Of a stretch of DNA of 64,000 bases, positions 10,737 to 21,231 are shown one piece after another. Below the pieces are notes generated by a model. It was given only the letters and a program-made list of their open reading frames with translations, searched no databases and had not been told where the DNA came from. Positions within the stretch are counted from its first letter, which is position 1. Each line of letters begins with the position of its first letter. The DNA is from Anomaloglossus baeobatrachus (Eukaryota; Chordata; Amphibia; Anura; Aromobatidae). Where the stretch lies: the NCBI RefSeq assembly GCF_048569485.1, contig NC_134364.1, positions 139,455,798-139,519,797 on the forward strand, given 5' to 3'. The position numbers were made by a program, and so were the translations under genes.

Positions 10737-11344
10737 TGTGACGGGGTATACATCAGAGCAAAGAGAGACCGAGGATGATCCAACAGGTTTACTAACAGGA
10801 ATACAGGAACAGCACACGACAAGTCCAAATAAAACAGATTCGGGGGCACCTCCCGATAATCCAAAGTGCCAGATCACGACGAAATAGTCCTCTTCAGAGT
10901 CCCAGAAATCCCACACAATCTACTGGACGGCGAGATCTGTCCGCAGAATCAGATCTGGCTCCCTTCCTCTTCAAAACTCAGCTCCCAACTGCATTTAGAA
11001 ACAGGAGTGAATTGTCTGAGCTCGTGGGCCCGCCCCTTAAGGGTAGGGGTCTATGCAATGGTTGGGCCCACTAGAAGATTCTAGAAGGTTGGCTCCGAGA
11101 TGTCTACAGGTTTGTGTAGTTGGCGTTATCCACTGCTTACGAAACAATGAGAAGTTCCCCTGGCTGTGTGGACAAGAGATAATTGCATTATGGGCCCAGA
11201 GACACAGGAGATGGGGGGAAGGTATGGTTACTTACATCCCAAGACATTTCAAAGTGTTCAGTAAGTACAACCAAAGGAAAGTGACATCACATCCTGACAT
11301 AGTATTACAGCAAATACAGTGAGAAGGTAAAATACATCATGACA
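10737..11344 (-). repeat. LTR shared by E2 (5') and E3 (3'), 608 bp, chimeric
   Basis: The left part matches the LTR at 35534 (short GAGAGACCGAGG form, TCTACTGGACGG, CCTTAAGGG). The right part matches the LTR at 38517 (ACATTTCAAAGTGTTCAG block present). The switch lies between about 11036 and 11163. One LTR serving two tandem elements is typical of LTR-LTR exchange. Confidence 0.85.
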
Positions 11345-11427
11345 ATTCCTTCCCCTCCCAACTTGTGTACGTACTAGGGACCTCTACAGGTCGCTGGTTA
11401 AGTACACGCAGGCATGGCTGACAGGAC

Positions 11428-13763
11428 TCAAGGCTCCTCTTGCCTGGACAGTCCATCTGCATTTTGGTGTTGGCTGCCCCTTCTATATTGTATGGTAAAG
11501 TTATAGGGCTGCAGAGCCAGGCTCCATCGCAGTAAGCGTCCATTGTCCCCAGAGACTCTGTTCAGCCAGGTGAGGGGATTGTGATCAGTAACCACAGTGA
11601 ATTCCCGTCCATACAGATACGGCCGTAGTTTCTTAAGGGCCCACACTACAGCCAGACATTCCTTCTCAACAGTTGCATAGGCCACTTCTCGGTCCAGCAG
11701 TTTCCGGCTGAGATAGGCGATGGGGTGTTCGTCCCCAGCTGCATTCACCTGGCTGAGGACAGCTCCCAGTCCATAAGCAGAGGCATCCGTTTGCACAATG
11801 AATCTCCTCTTGTAGTCTGGAGCAGCCAGGACAGGATCGCAGATCAAAGCATCCTTCAGCCGGTTAAAAGCCTCATCACAGGCTGGAGTCCAGATCACCA
11901 GCCAGGGCATTGTTTTCTTGGTCAGGTCGGTAAGAGGCTTGGCCACAGTACTGAAATGAGAAACAAATTTTCGGTAATAACTGGCAGTGCCCAGAAAAGC
12001 CATAACTTGTTTCTTAGTTTGGGGTACAGGCCAGTCTCTAATAGCCTGGATTTTGGCAGGCTCAGGTCGGAGCTTCCCTCCTCCCACTCTATGTCCTAGG
12101 TACTGGACTTCCCCCATCCCCAATTGGCATTTATCGGGTCGAATAGTTAGGCCGGCTGCAAGAATCAGGTCCAAAATAATGGCTACTTGATTCAGATGTT
12201 CCTCCCATGTATGGCTGAAGACGGCGATATCATCCAAGTAGGCACAAGCAAAGTCATCACATCCCCGGAGGATCTGATCCACCATTCTCTGGAAGGTGGC
12301 CGGGGCATTTTTCATTCCAAAAGGCATGCTTAGAAATTCATACAGACCAAAGGGGGTTATAAAAGCGGACCGTTCTCTCCCTTCATCCGTTAGAGGGATC
12401 TGCCAGTATCCCTTACTGAGATCCAAGGTAGTGACATATCGGGACCCAGCCAGTCGGTCTAGGAGTTCGTCAATACGAGGCATTGGGTAAGGATCGCTGA
12501 CGGTATGGTCGTTTAGTCGCCGATAGTCCACACAAAATCGAGTACTCCCATCCTTCTTGGGTACTAACACCACAGGGGAGGCCCAAGGGCTATGGGAGGC
12601 CTGGATTACCCCAAGCTGTAACATCTCCTCCAGTTCGTGCTGCATGGTGTTTCGAACTGATTCAGGTACCCGGTAAGGAGCCAGTTGTATGGGACGGATG
12701 CCCTGAGTGTCCACATGATGTTGGGTGACGGTGGTTCGACCTGGTTGGGATGAGAAAGCAGCCCGTCTCTGTTGAAGCACTTCCAGCATCTGGATTTTCT
12801 GTAAGGAGTCCAGGTAATCTCCCAGGGGAACCTGTTCCACAGTGGATGGGGCTCTCGCTGCTTCCACGAGATCAGGTAGAGAGTCCTCATCCTCTTGACC
12901 ATCTTCTGAAGCCAACCGACAGCTTGCTATCATTGGAATGTTCCGGTCATGGTACTCCTTAATCATATTCACATGGACAGTCTTTTGCCTTAGCCCCTGA
13001 TCATCTAAAGCAAGAAGGTAATTGGTATCATTCAGTTTTCTGAGAACCCGGAAGGGACCCTCCCATGTGGTCTGCAGTTTATTCTGCCGATGGGGAACAA
13101 TCATTAAGACTTGTTGTCCTTCTACAAACTCCCGATAGCGTGCGTTACGGTCATACCATGTCTTCTGTCTGGTTTGAGCCATACGCAAATGACTCTGTGC
13201 AAAACTAGCAAGTTGGGCCAAGGTTTCTCGCAGCTTTAGGACATAAGGGACAACAGGGGTTCCTGTATCTTCAACTTGCCCCTCCCAGTATTCCTTGAGC
13301 AGGGTTAAGGGTCCTCGGACCTTTCTTCCATAGAGTAGTTCAAAGGGGGAGAACCCAGTGGACTCCTGGGGAACTTCCCGATAGGCAAACAAGAGATGGG
13401 GTAGGTACTTCTCCCAGTCTGAATCTCGGTCCGTGAAGGCCCTCAGCATATTCTTCAGAGTGCCGTTGAATCGTTCACAAAGTCCATTTGTTTGGGGATG
13501 ATACGGGGTCGTTCGGATCGCTCGTACTCCACAGGTGCGCCACAGACACTGGACCAACTCTGACATAAACTGGGAGCCTTGGTCCGACAAGATCTCACTG
13601 GGGAATCCTACTCTGGTAAAAATAATAACCAAGGCCTCGGCCACCTTGGCTGCAGAGATACTTGACAAGGCCACGGCTTCTGGATATCGGGTGGCGTAGT
13701 CCACAACAGTGAGAATGTACTGCTTTCCAGATTTACTTGGTTTAGCCAGAGGTCCAATGATAT
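11428..13763 (-). CDS. E3 integrase-RT-RNase H frame (part left of the retrovirus)
   Basis: The frame contains the integrase core (SDQGSQFMSEL, HPQTNGLCERFNGTLK), the C-terminal integrase region (LLYGRKVRGPL), RT with YLDDIAVFS, and RNase H ending ADGLSRQEEP. It is open across the whole part. It is nearly identical to the matching part of 39215-42611. It belongs to a fossil interrupted by the retrovirus at 13764. Confidence 0.85.
13760..13763. repeat. Retrovirus target duplication ATAT, left (right copy 21232-21235)
   Basis: ATAT occurs on both sides of the provirus and once in the empty paralogous site at 41547-41550. Four base pairs is a usual size for class I retroviruses. Confidence 0.9.
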
Positions 13764-14211
13764 TGATATAGAAGGGTTAATAGTTTCTATATTTCTTCAT
13801 TAAAGATATTTTATTGTTATTAGTAAGTATATCTGGTGGTAGTTCATAGTCATTATGGAGCCTTCGGAATAAGAGACATGCTCAAGGATTATTTTGTCTC
13901 TAAATGTTCTTCTTATCTTCTTCTTATCTCATATGCATGACTCTACATTTTTGCTTTGCTAAAACTTAAAGGTCATATGAGCAACTTGTAAAGTCCAGCT
14001 TAGAAGCCTTATTTGCAATATCACATTGATCTGTAAATGGTATAAATAAAGTGTACTTTGGTTAAATAAACAGAAAATTGATCATGCCCACATGGATGCA
14101 GGTCTTTTTCTCCGAGCGCTCGATCTTGATTAGGTCTGAAGAGGCCTAATTGAGAAGACCTCACTGGTGATCCCATAAGCTGACTTGTGACAAAACAGAA
14201 CAGCTACAACA
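13764..14211 (+). repeat. Retrovirus 5' LTR (448 bp)
   Basis: It starts TGATATAGAAGGG and ends CAGCTACAACA. A TATAAATAAAG stretch near 14040 could supply a TATA box or a polyadenylation signal. I saw no difference from 20784-21231. Confidence 0.95.
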
Positions 14212-14216
14212 GTTTT

Positions 14217-14234
14217 TGGTGCCCAATGTGGAGC
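14217..14234 (+). promoter_or_regulatory. Retrovirus primer-binding site, probably tRNA-Lys1,2
   Basis: TGGTGCCCAATGTGGAGC differs from the Lys1,2 site TGGCGCCCAACGTGGGGC at three positions, two of them C-to-T changes at CpG. It starts five bases after the LTR end. A lysine primer is unusual for a class I element. Confidence 0.6.
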
Positions 14235-15663
14235 CGTGGCCAACCAGCCTATTCGGAAGAAGTTTTGGGGACTCTTGAGACAGTGAAATTTCAGCTGCAG
14301 CAAGGTGAGAAGCTTTATTCTTACACTTCATTTCACTCTCTCTGATTTCCCGAATATTCTGGGTAAGGCTGTACACACGGTTCAAGAACTCTGGCATCAC
14401 CAGTGAGTATTGTTTTTTTTCATGCATGTCTGAATGAGAGTTGAAATATAGAGTAATAAGATAATCTGTTGTCCGTCCATTAACTGATTGCATAGATTGC
14501 ATAGCACGGAATTTGGGACAGTCTCTGTATAATTACATTTGCTGTGTTGCTGTGTTTTGTGTTTTGCTTTGGTCATCTTTGCATCTTTGATGGACAATAC
14601 ACTGGTCTAGGGATATGTGTTCATAAGTGGTTTCATATTAATGCCTAGATAAAGTAGGCAGGCAATAGGTTGTTGTATATTGATGAGAAGCCTCTGAATA
14701 ACAAAGTGACAAGTAATTGAGATAAGAGACTTGGTGAAATAATATGTATGTATAAGTCTAATGGTTATAGGTCATACTGTGGACTGTGAAAAGATGTTCC
14801 GGTTGTGAAATGTCACAGGGCATAGCCATATAGAGTATTTGAGTGGATACCTGACATATGTATTTTTTCCCATCAGTGTCAAGAGCGGTTTAGATAATTT
14901 TATTTGCATGTGAGGTTAACTGATCCTTGGAAGGTGTATTGTTACATATGCTTCTGGAATCAATGAATGAGTAGGACAAGTTGTCCTGGGATCTGTCCTT
15001 ATAGTGAGATATTGTGTGTTTCTTCCCCTCAAAATGGGGATGAAGGTTTTATAGTAAAATAGAATATTAGTGCTGTGAAGGTATATAAGTAGTCTCAATT
15101 TTCTGCAGGGATTGTGTATTATACCAGTGGGTATTAGGATTGTGTTTTGGGAAGCTGAATCCGGACGAGATAACACTCTTGCTAAACAAACTGTGCGCTG
15201 GCTGACATTCTTTTGGGAGGGGTCAAGTGAACAGCTGTGCGATTTTCTGCCCTCTGTGAGAAGTCAGCTGTGTTAATTGTTTTGGTTTAACTCTTACGTT
15301 CGTTGCTGGAATACTCTGTAAAGGACCAGCATGAAGTACCCAACTGCACATCAGGTTTGAAGAAGTGGGTTAGAGAGCCGTGTGGCCTTCCCACTTACAT
15401 GGAGGTGGTCTGGCAGGTGAGAGGACTATCACACCTGGTCCTTCCTGCTTTAGTCATCTGGTCTATTGGGTGAGAGAGGTTTTTAACCCTTCCCAATACG
15501 CCCTACAAGTGTAGCAGGTGAGAGTGAATGCTGATTGAGCCTTCTTGCTACCACTTGAGAGCCCATTCTGACTTGCCAGGAGACGTGTGGCCTGTTAACA
15601 AGGTTCAGGGACACTGAGAGGGCATTTGCAGAAAGGTGGGCTGTGTGGGAATAAGTTGAAGCC
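14235..15663 (+). other. Retrovirus leader, non-coding
   Basis: About 1.4 kb separates the primer site from the gag ATG, with no convincing coding frame. AAGGTGAGA near 14306 fits a splice donor and would be the expected place for one that makes env RNA. Packaging signals usually lie here, but none is recognisable by eye. Confidence 0.6.
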
Positions 15664-16632
15664 ATGGGCAACTTGTTCAGTGTGCAGTGTGGGGCTCCAG
15701 CAGGATCCAAAACAGCCAAACAGATAGTGCAAGAAAGAGAAGGCAAAGAAGCAGTGAAAAATGTCAGACTAATACTCAGAAAGGCAGACATGCCAGAGTG
15801 TGGGTATTTGTATGTTGAGAAATGGCACAGATTCAGGGAAGAGGTGCAGCATTGTGGATGTAAAGAAATAACAGTGGGATGTATTATTATATTATTGTTA
15901 TGTAAAGTGTATTATAAATGTTTTAATGCACCAAGAGCAAAAACTGTGACTGCTACCGCCCCACCTTCACATGATCAGAAACCCAGACCAGATGAATGGA
16001 CTTGTAAACATTGTAGTCAGAAAAACCCAGACTGGAGAGGTACTTGTGCTACGTGTAGTGTTACTCGCCCTAAGCAGATTGCACTAACTCCTGTTCGAAC
16101 CAGATCACATTTAATGACAGAGGACGCTGACACTGAGACAGAGGTAGTGAAGGAATTGAGTTTTGGGGAGGAAGCTGGACATTACTCTGACGGTGAGGAA
16201 AGAAAACAGTTATCTGACCCTGAAGACCAACCTTTCCCTCTTTCCCTGACTGACGTAATACAGCAGGAAGGGGAGAGTATAGAGACGTACTTTTGGAGGT
16301 TACAGCTGAAGTGGGCAGACGTGGGGTACAAAGTCAGAACCTCCCTTAATGACAAAATACTGATGAGTATATTCGTTAACGGTATGAATAAGGTTTTACG
16401 AGAAGCAGTACAGACAGCCAGACCTGAGTGGAGAAACATGGACCCAACAGACCTTCTGCAAGTAGCTAAGGGGGTTGAACTGACAAAATGCAAGCGACCA
16501 GTTATGTATGCTAGAGCACAAGGAAGACAGTGGAAGCAGAAAGGGAGGGCACCAGGTGACCGAGCGACCGTACAGTGCTGGAATTGTGGACAGAATGGAC
16601 ATTACGCCAGACAGTGCAAAAACCCCAAATAG
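15664..16632 (+). CDS. gag: Retrovirus gag with a RanBP2-type zinc finger
   Basis: The ATG at 15664 opens a 322-residue frame. MGNLFS fits N-myristoylation for membrane targeting. Residues 69-86 form a hydrophobic stretch. Residues 112-136 form a RanBP2/NZF-type finger (W112, C114, C117, N121, C128, C131, then RP at 135-136). The stretch QQEGESIETYFWRL resembles the major homology region of capsid. A CCHC knuckle (C305, C308, H313, C318) ends the protein. It is short compared with the usual ~500 residues for class I Gag. The RanBP2 finger is not a standard Gag part; the finger call is firm, its role is unknown. Confidence 0.8.
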   Translation: MGNLFSVQCGAPAGSKTAKQIVQEREGKEAVKNVRLILRKADMPECGYLYVEKWHRFREEVQHCGCKEITVGCIIILLLCKVYYKCFNAPRAKTVTATAPPSHDQKPRPDEWTCKHCSQKNPDWRGTCATCSVTRPKQIALTPVRTRSHLMTEDADTETEVVKELSFGEEAGHYSDGEERKQLSDPEDQPFPLSLTDVIQQEGESIETYFWRLQLKWADVGYKVRTSLNDKILMSIFVNGMNKVLREAVQTARPEWRNMDPTDLLQVAKGVELTKCKRPVMYARAQGRQWKQKGRAPGDRATVQCWNCGQNGHYARQCKNPK

Positions 16633-16679
16633 GAGAGGGAGCAGACTGACTCTCCCCCTTCCTTCCCTCCTCCTTTGCC

Positions 16680-19600
16680 TCTGGCCTAGGAAACTGGTGA
16701 CCACGAAGGGACTGGAGGGATTGGTGTTTGAAATTCCCTTGATAAAACAGTATCCCTTAAGCCCAGCCAAATCAATGGCCCTGACCAGAGAATACGTGCA
16801 AGCAGGGGCTCTAGTACAAAGGTCCCCCCCCCTGTAACACTCCCTTGTATCCAATCAAGAAAAAAAAGGGCCCAAAGGTTCCCCTGACACGTACAGAATG
16901 GTGCATGATTTGAGAGCTGTCAATGCTGTCACTGAGAGTGTAACACCAATTGTTCCAAACCCACATACCTTACTGTCACAAATCCCAGGGACCTCCAAAT
17001 GTTTTACAGTAATTGATTTGGCAAATGCCTTTTTCTCTGTGCCTCTACCCCCTGACTGTCAGTATCTTTTTGCCTTCACACATGAGGGGAAACAGTACAT
17101 GTGGACAGTCCTCCCGCAAGGAGGAATGAATTCACCTACCATTTATTCTACAGCTATGGCAGGAATTCTGGAGCGGTGGCAACCGCCTCATCCACAGGTT
17201 ACGCTATTGCAGTACGTGGATGACCTTTTGCTCTGCTGTCCAGACCAGACGTCCTGCAGAGAAGCCACAATTTCTTTGCTGTGTTTTCTGGCAGAGAATG
17301 GTTGCAAAGTTTCACGTGAAAAATTACAGTACTGTAAGCAAAAGGTAACATTTTTGGGTCACTGTATCTCTGAAGGTACGAGACACCTGACTGAGGAGAG
17401 AAAACAAGCAGTCCAAAATCTCTCCTTACCCAGGTCCCACCGGCAACTGCGCACCTTTTTGGGCTTAGTGTCATACTGCAGGCCTTGGATAAGGTCTGCC
17501 TCGCAAATGATGCAACCCCTCTATGATTGTCTGTCATCTGACCCCTTTGACCTCACTCAGGAAGCTATTGATTCCTTTCATTCCCTTAAACTACTCATTG
17601 TATCTGCCCCGGCCCTGGGTATTCCAAATTACGATCAACCATTTTTCTTGTTTTGCACAGAACAGGGAGGGCATGCGACAGCCGTCCTCACACAGCAACA
17701 TGGTGACAAACAAAGACCAATAGCTTACTACTCAGCGCGATTGGACCCAGTTGTCAGAGGGTCTCCCACGTGTGTCCATGCTGTAGCGGCTGCTGCAGTA
17801 CTGCTAGGAAAGGCTTGCGAGATCACATTGACATTTCCCTTAGCAATTTACTCCCCGCATGACATTCATGCTATACTTGTGCAAGTCCAACCGAAACACC
17901 TGTCTATAGCCAGACAGCTCAGACTTGAATGTGCCCTTCTGATTCCTGAGTATGTCACCCTCAAGAGGTGTAATGTTCTGAATCCAGCCACCCTTTTGCC
18001 AGTAGATTCAGAAAAGGGGGAATTGGTGACAATGGTAGCAAGTGAGGATGAATACTTTGACATGACGCACGAGCATGGCTGCATAGAGCGGATGAGTCAG
18101 GAGACAGCAGGTTTTCCACATGTCTATGATACACCTATTACTAATGCAGATTTTGAGGTTTTTTTTGTAGATGGCTCCAGATACCACCTGGATGGGAGAT
18201 TCTACACTGGATATGCTGTAGTATCCTCACATGAGGTAATCCGAGCTGAACCACTCCCGCCGCACATGTCCGCGCAGGAGGCGGAGCTTACAGCGCTCAT
18301 TGAGGCGTGTAGAGCGGGATCAGGTAGGAAAATTAATGTTTATTCAGACTCAAATTATGGATTTGGGATCTGTCATGATTTTGGCCCTATCTGGAGAAGT
18401 AGAGCTTTTCTTACGTCAGCTGGTAAGCCTATTAAAAAAAAAAAAATGCAGAATTGGTAAACCGGTTAATGGAGGCACTAATGTTACCAGTCCAGGTTGG
18501 CATCATTAAGGTGAAAGCACACACAAAAGGTGACTCACTGGAGGTAGCGGGCAATAGAAGGGCGGATGCAGCTGCGAAAGCAGCGGCAAAGAGGCCTAGG
18601 GATCAGAGGATAGTGGCAGGGAGCCAGCAAGTCCCAGCCACAGTGAGTCTGGATGTCCTGAAATCCCTCCAGCATCAGGCTGCCCAAACAGAGAAGGAAC
18701 ACTGGGGAAAATGGGAGCTGGGCTGAACTCGAATGGAGTATGGGAAAGTAAGGATAGGTTGTGTTTACCAAGGTCCCTGTTCCCTATGATGGCACAAGCA
18801 ACACATGGCCCCACTCACGCCTCAAAAAGTCACATGTGTAACCAGGTGAATGCCTTCTGGATCGCTCCTGACTTCAGTTACGTAGCCTCCAAACACGTAC
18901 AATCCTGCATTATCTGCGCACAACACAACCCAGGTAAAACAGTAAAAGTCCCTAAGAAAGCAACACCCAGACCGCTCTACCGTGTCAACGACTGCAAATA
19001 GACTACATACAACTACCCAAGGTAGGAGTGTATGAATACGTCCTGGTATGTGTAGATCTCTTCTCAGGATGGGTTGAGGCCTATCCAGTAAAATGTGCAA
19101 ATGATAAAACAACTGCAGAAAAACTGATGGAGGAACTAGTCTGTCGGTATGGCATCCCAGAAGCCATAGAAAGTGACAGGGGTACACACTTCACTGGAGA
19201 AATAATGAGGGACATTATGCAGGCCCTGGGAATAGAGCAGGCGTCCATACCCCTTATCATCCACAGAGCAGTGGAAAAGTAGAGAGATTAAACGGGACAC
19301 TTAAACTAAAAATTCAAAAGGCCATGGCAGAGACAGGAAAGAATTGGGTAGAGTGCTTATCCCTGGCACTCTTTTCAGTCAGACACACTCCATATAGAAA
19401 GACAGGCTTGTCTCCTTTTGAAGTCCTGTTTGGTAGTGCCCCAAAAACAGGTCTCTACTTTCCACAAGTGTTACAGATGCAACACGGCACTATGACAGCC
19501 TACGTCCAGGCCTTACAGGAAAGACTTAATGTGGTGCATAAACATGTCTTTTCATCCATTCCAGATCCCAATGCAAGTGCAGATGTGCATCAGCTGAATC

Positions 19601-19763
19601 CAGGTGATTGGGTGGTCGTGCGCAGACACGTGAGAAAGAGCCTAGATCCACGCTTTGATGGCCCATTCCAAGTCCAGCTGACCACATCCACCTCAGTGAA
19701 ACTTGAGGGAAAGCCCACCTGGATCCACGCCAGTCACTGTAAAGAGGTCACTCCACCGGCAGA
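16680..19763 (+). pseudogene. pol: Retrovirus pol: RT, RNase H, integrase
   Basis: Parts in order: the start of RT (KQYPLSPAKSMALTREYVQ); the RT core (MVHDLRAVNAV, FTVIDLANAFFSVPL, VLPQGGMNSPTIY, YVDDLLLCC); the connection; RNase H (VFFVDGSRYHLDG, SAQEAELTALIEA, YSDSNYG); integrase zinc-binding part; integrase core (VCVDLFSGWVEAYPVK, ESDRGTHFTGE); and an integrase tail (GDWVVVRRH, DGPFQVQLTTSTSVKLEG) like that of gammaretroviruses. The longest single open frame is 16898-18460. I recognised no protease. The region is broken in several places. Confidence 0.88.
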
Positions 19764-20582
19764 ATGACAGTCTTGCTAATTATCCTGCTAGGTGTAGCAG
19801 GGTTGCTGCGCCAAACAAAGACACTGAGCGAACTTTTAAATACGGACTGGGATAATAAACTCATTCGCCACCATATTTCTCTTACTGAGGACATGGAAGG
19901 AGAAAAGCCAAAAGACTGTTGGATCTGCACACACAGTCCTATTTCTTCAAAGACTATGCCATATTTAGCCTTACCTCTGGAACCACAGGAGGTGTTGATA
20001 TCAGACTGTATACACAATGAAACCTGGACTCTATCGATATTCTGGTGAAAAGATGTATTTGCCACCTTGACTATAGCTGGAAAGGTCACTAATCCCTGGT
20101 TCCAGCTAAATATCACACAGCCTAGGCGACAGTCGTGGTGGATGGAATACAATCCGGACATTGAGGGTGCAGTTACCAAAGTAAAGACTAAGATCCCTCA
20201 TTCAGGCCCCATTACCTACGATGGATTATGGTTCAGTATTCAATATAATGATGTTGCTATCTGTGGAAAGGACAATGATTGTTTCCGTGTGTTTGTGTCT
20301 ATGTGTGTATCTACATACATGGTCACCAGTTTTTGTCTGTTCTCCTATTATATGTATATATGTATATATATGGATGACTCCAGCGAAGACTCCTGGTGAG
20401 GAAATACATTTTCTTTTATGAATCCAGCTAATTGGTTTAAGGGCCTAGCAGGTTGGGTTTCTGGCATTATACAGTCCTGTATGCAAATATTGTTATTCTG
20501 TCTATTGCTTTATATAGCTGTAAAAGCATTGATATATGCGTTAGCTAAACTACTGAATAATGTATGTTCTACGAGTTTCTAA
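19764..20582 (+). pseudogene. env: Retrovirus env remnants
   Basis: The 5' piece starts MTVLLIILLGVAGLL, a signal-peptide-like start, and contains CWIC, which resembles the CXXC motif of class I surface subunits. The 3' piece near 20424-20582 encodes a membrane anchor (WFKGLAGWVSG followed by a long hydrophobic run), typical of the transmembrane subunit. Most of a normal env is not recognisable, and the region is broken. Confidence 0.7.
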
Positions 20583-20769
20583 GAGTTTCAGTATTGAACC
20601 CTCTGTAGTTTACTACGGACCCCAAATGGCCTCTACTGACGGGGAGTAGGTGTCCACACTGAGGGTGGATGGGTGAAGTGGTAGGAAGACCCCTCATGGG
20701 TACTAGGCCCATGAGCCAGCAGCTCCTGTTTGGACGCCTACTGACCCTGTAGTGAAGGTTATACCATTT

Positions 20770-20783
20770 ACAAAAGGGGAAAT
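20770..20783 (+). other. Retrovirus polypurine tract
   Basis: ACAAAAGGGGAAAT lies immediately before the 3' LTR. Confidence 0.8.
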
Positions 20784-21231
20784 TGATATAGAAGGGTTAA
20801 TAGTTTCTATATTTCTTCATTAAAGATATTTTATTGTTATTAGTAAGTATATCTGGTGGTAGTTCATAGTCATTATGGAGCCTTCGGAATAAGAGACATG
20901 CTCAAGGATTATTTTGTCTCTAAATGTTCTTCTTATCTTCTTCTTATCTCATATGCATGACTCTACATTTTTGCTTTGCTAAAACTTAAAGGTCATATGA
21001 GCAACTTGTAAAGTCCAGCTTAGAAGCCTTATTTGCAATATCACATTGATCTGTAAATGGTATAAATAAAGTGTACTTTGGTTAAATAAACAGAAAATTG
21101 ATCATGCCCACATGGATGCAGGTCTTTTTCTCCGAGCGCTCGATCTTGATTAGGTCTGAAGAGGCCTAATTGAGAAGACCTCACTGGTGATCCCATAAGC
21201 TGACTTGTGACAAAACAGAACAGCTACAACA
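20784..21231 (+). repeat. Retrovirus 3' LTR (448 bp)
   Basis: No difference from 13764-14211 was seen on line-by-line reading. Confidence 0.95.

Larger units (their letters stand above)
4487..11344 (-). mobile_element. E2: Gmr1-like Ty3 element with gag and pol, carrying an insert
   Basis: Minus-strand LTRs lie at 4487-5049 (3') and 10737-11344 (5', shared with E3). Reading from the 5' side, the interior gives gag, protease, integrase, then reverse transcriptase and RNase H. Integrase ahead of RT is the known hallmark of Gmr1-like elements within Ty3/Gypsy. A ~950-bp element is inserted in it (6819-7768). The coding region is broken in about three places besides that insertion. A near-identical copy is at 29284-36089. 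Confidence 0.88.
13764..21231 (+). mobile_element. Class I (gamma/epsilon-like) endogenous retrovirus, 7468 bp
   Basis: Two 448-bp LTRs (TGATATAG to CTACAACA) that look identical by eye flank a Lys-type primer site, a ~1.4-kb leader, gag, pol (RT, RNase H, integrase), env remnants and a purine tract. The YVDDLLL motif and an integrase tail like that of murine leukaemia virus put it in class I. It lies inside E3 with an ATAT duplication. The coding region is broken in more than five places, although the identical LTRs indicate a very recent insertion. Confidence 0.92.

Noticed and set aside
15664-16632. A domesticated host gene encoding a Gag-like protein
   Set aside because: It sits between identical LTRs in a recent provirus, so no long-term selection can be inferred.
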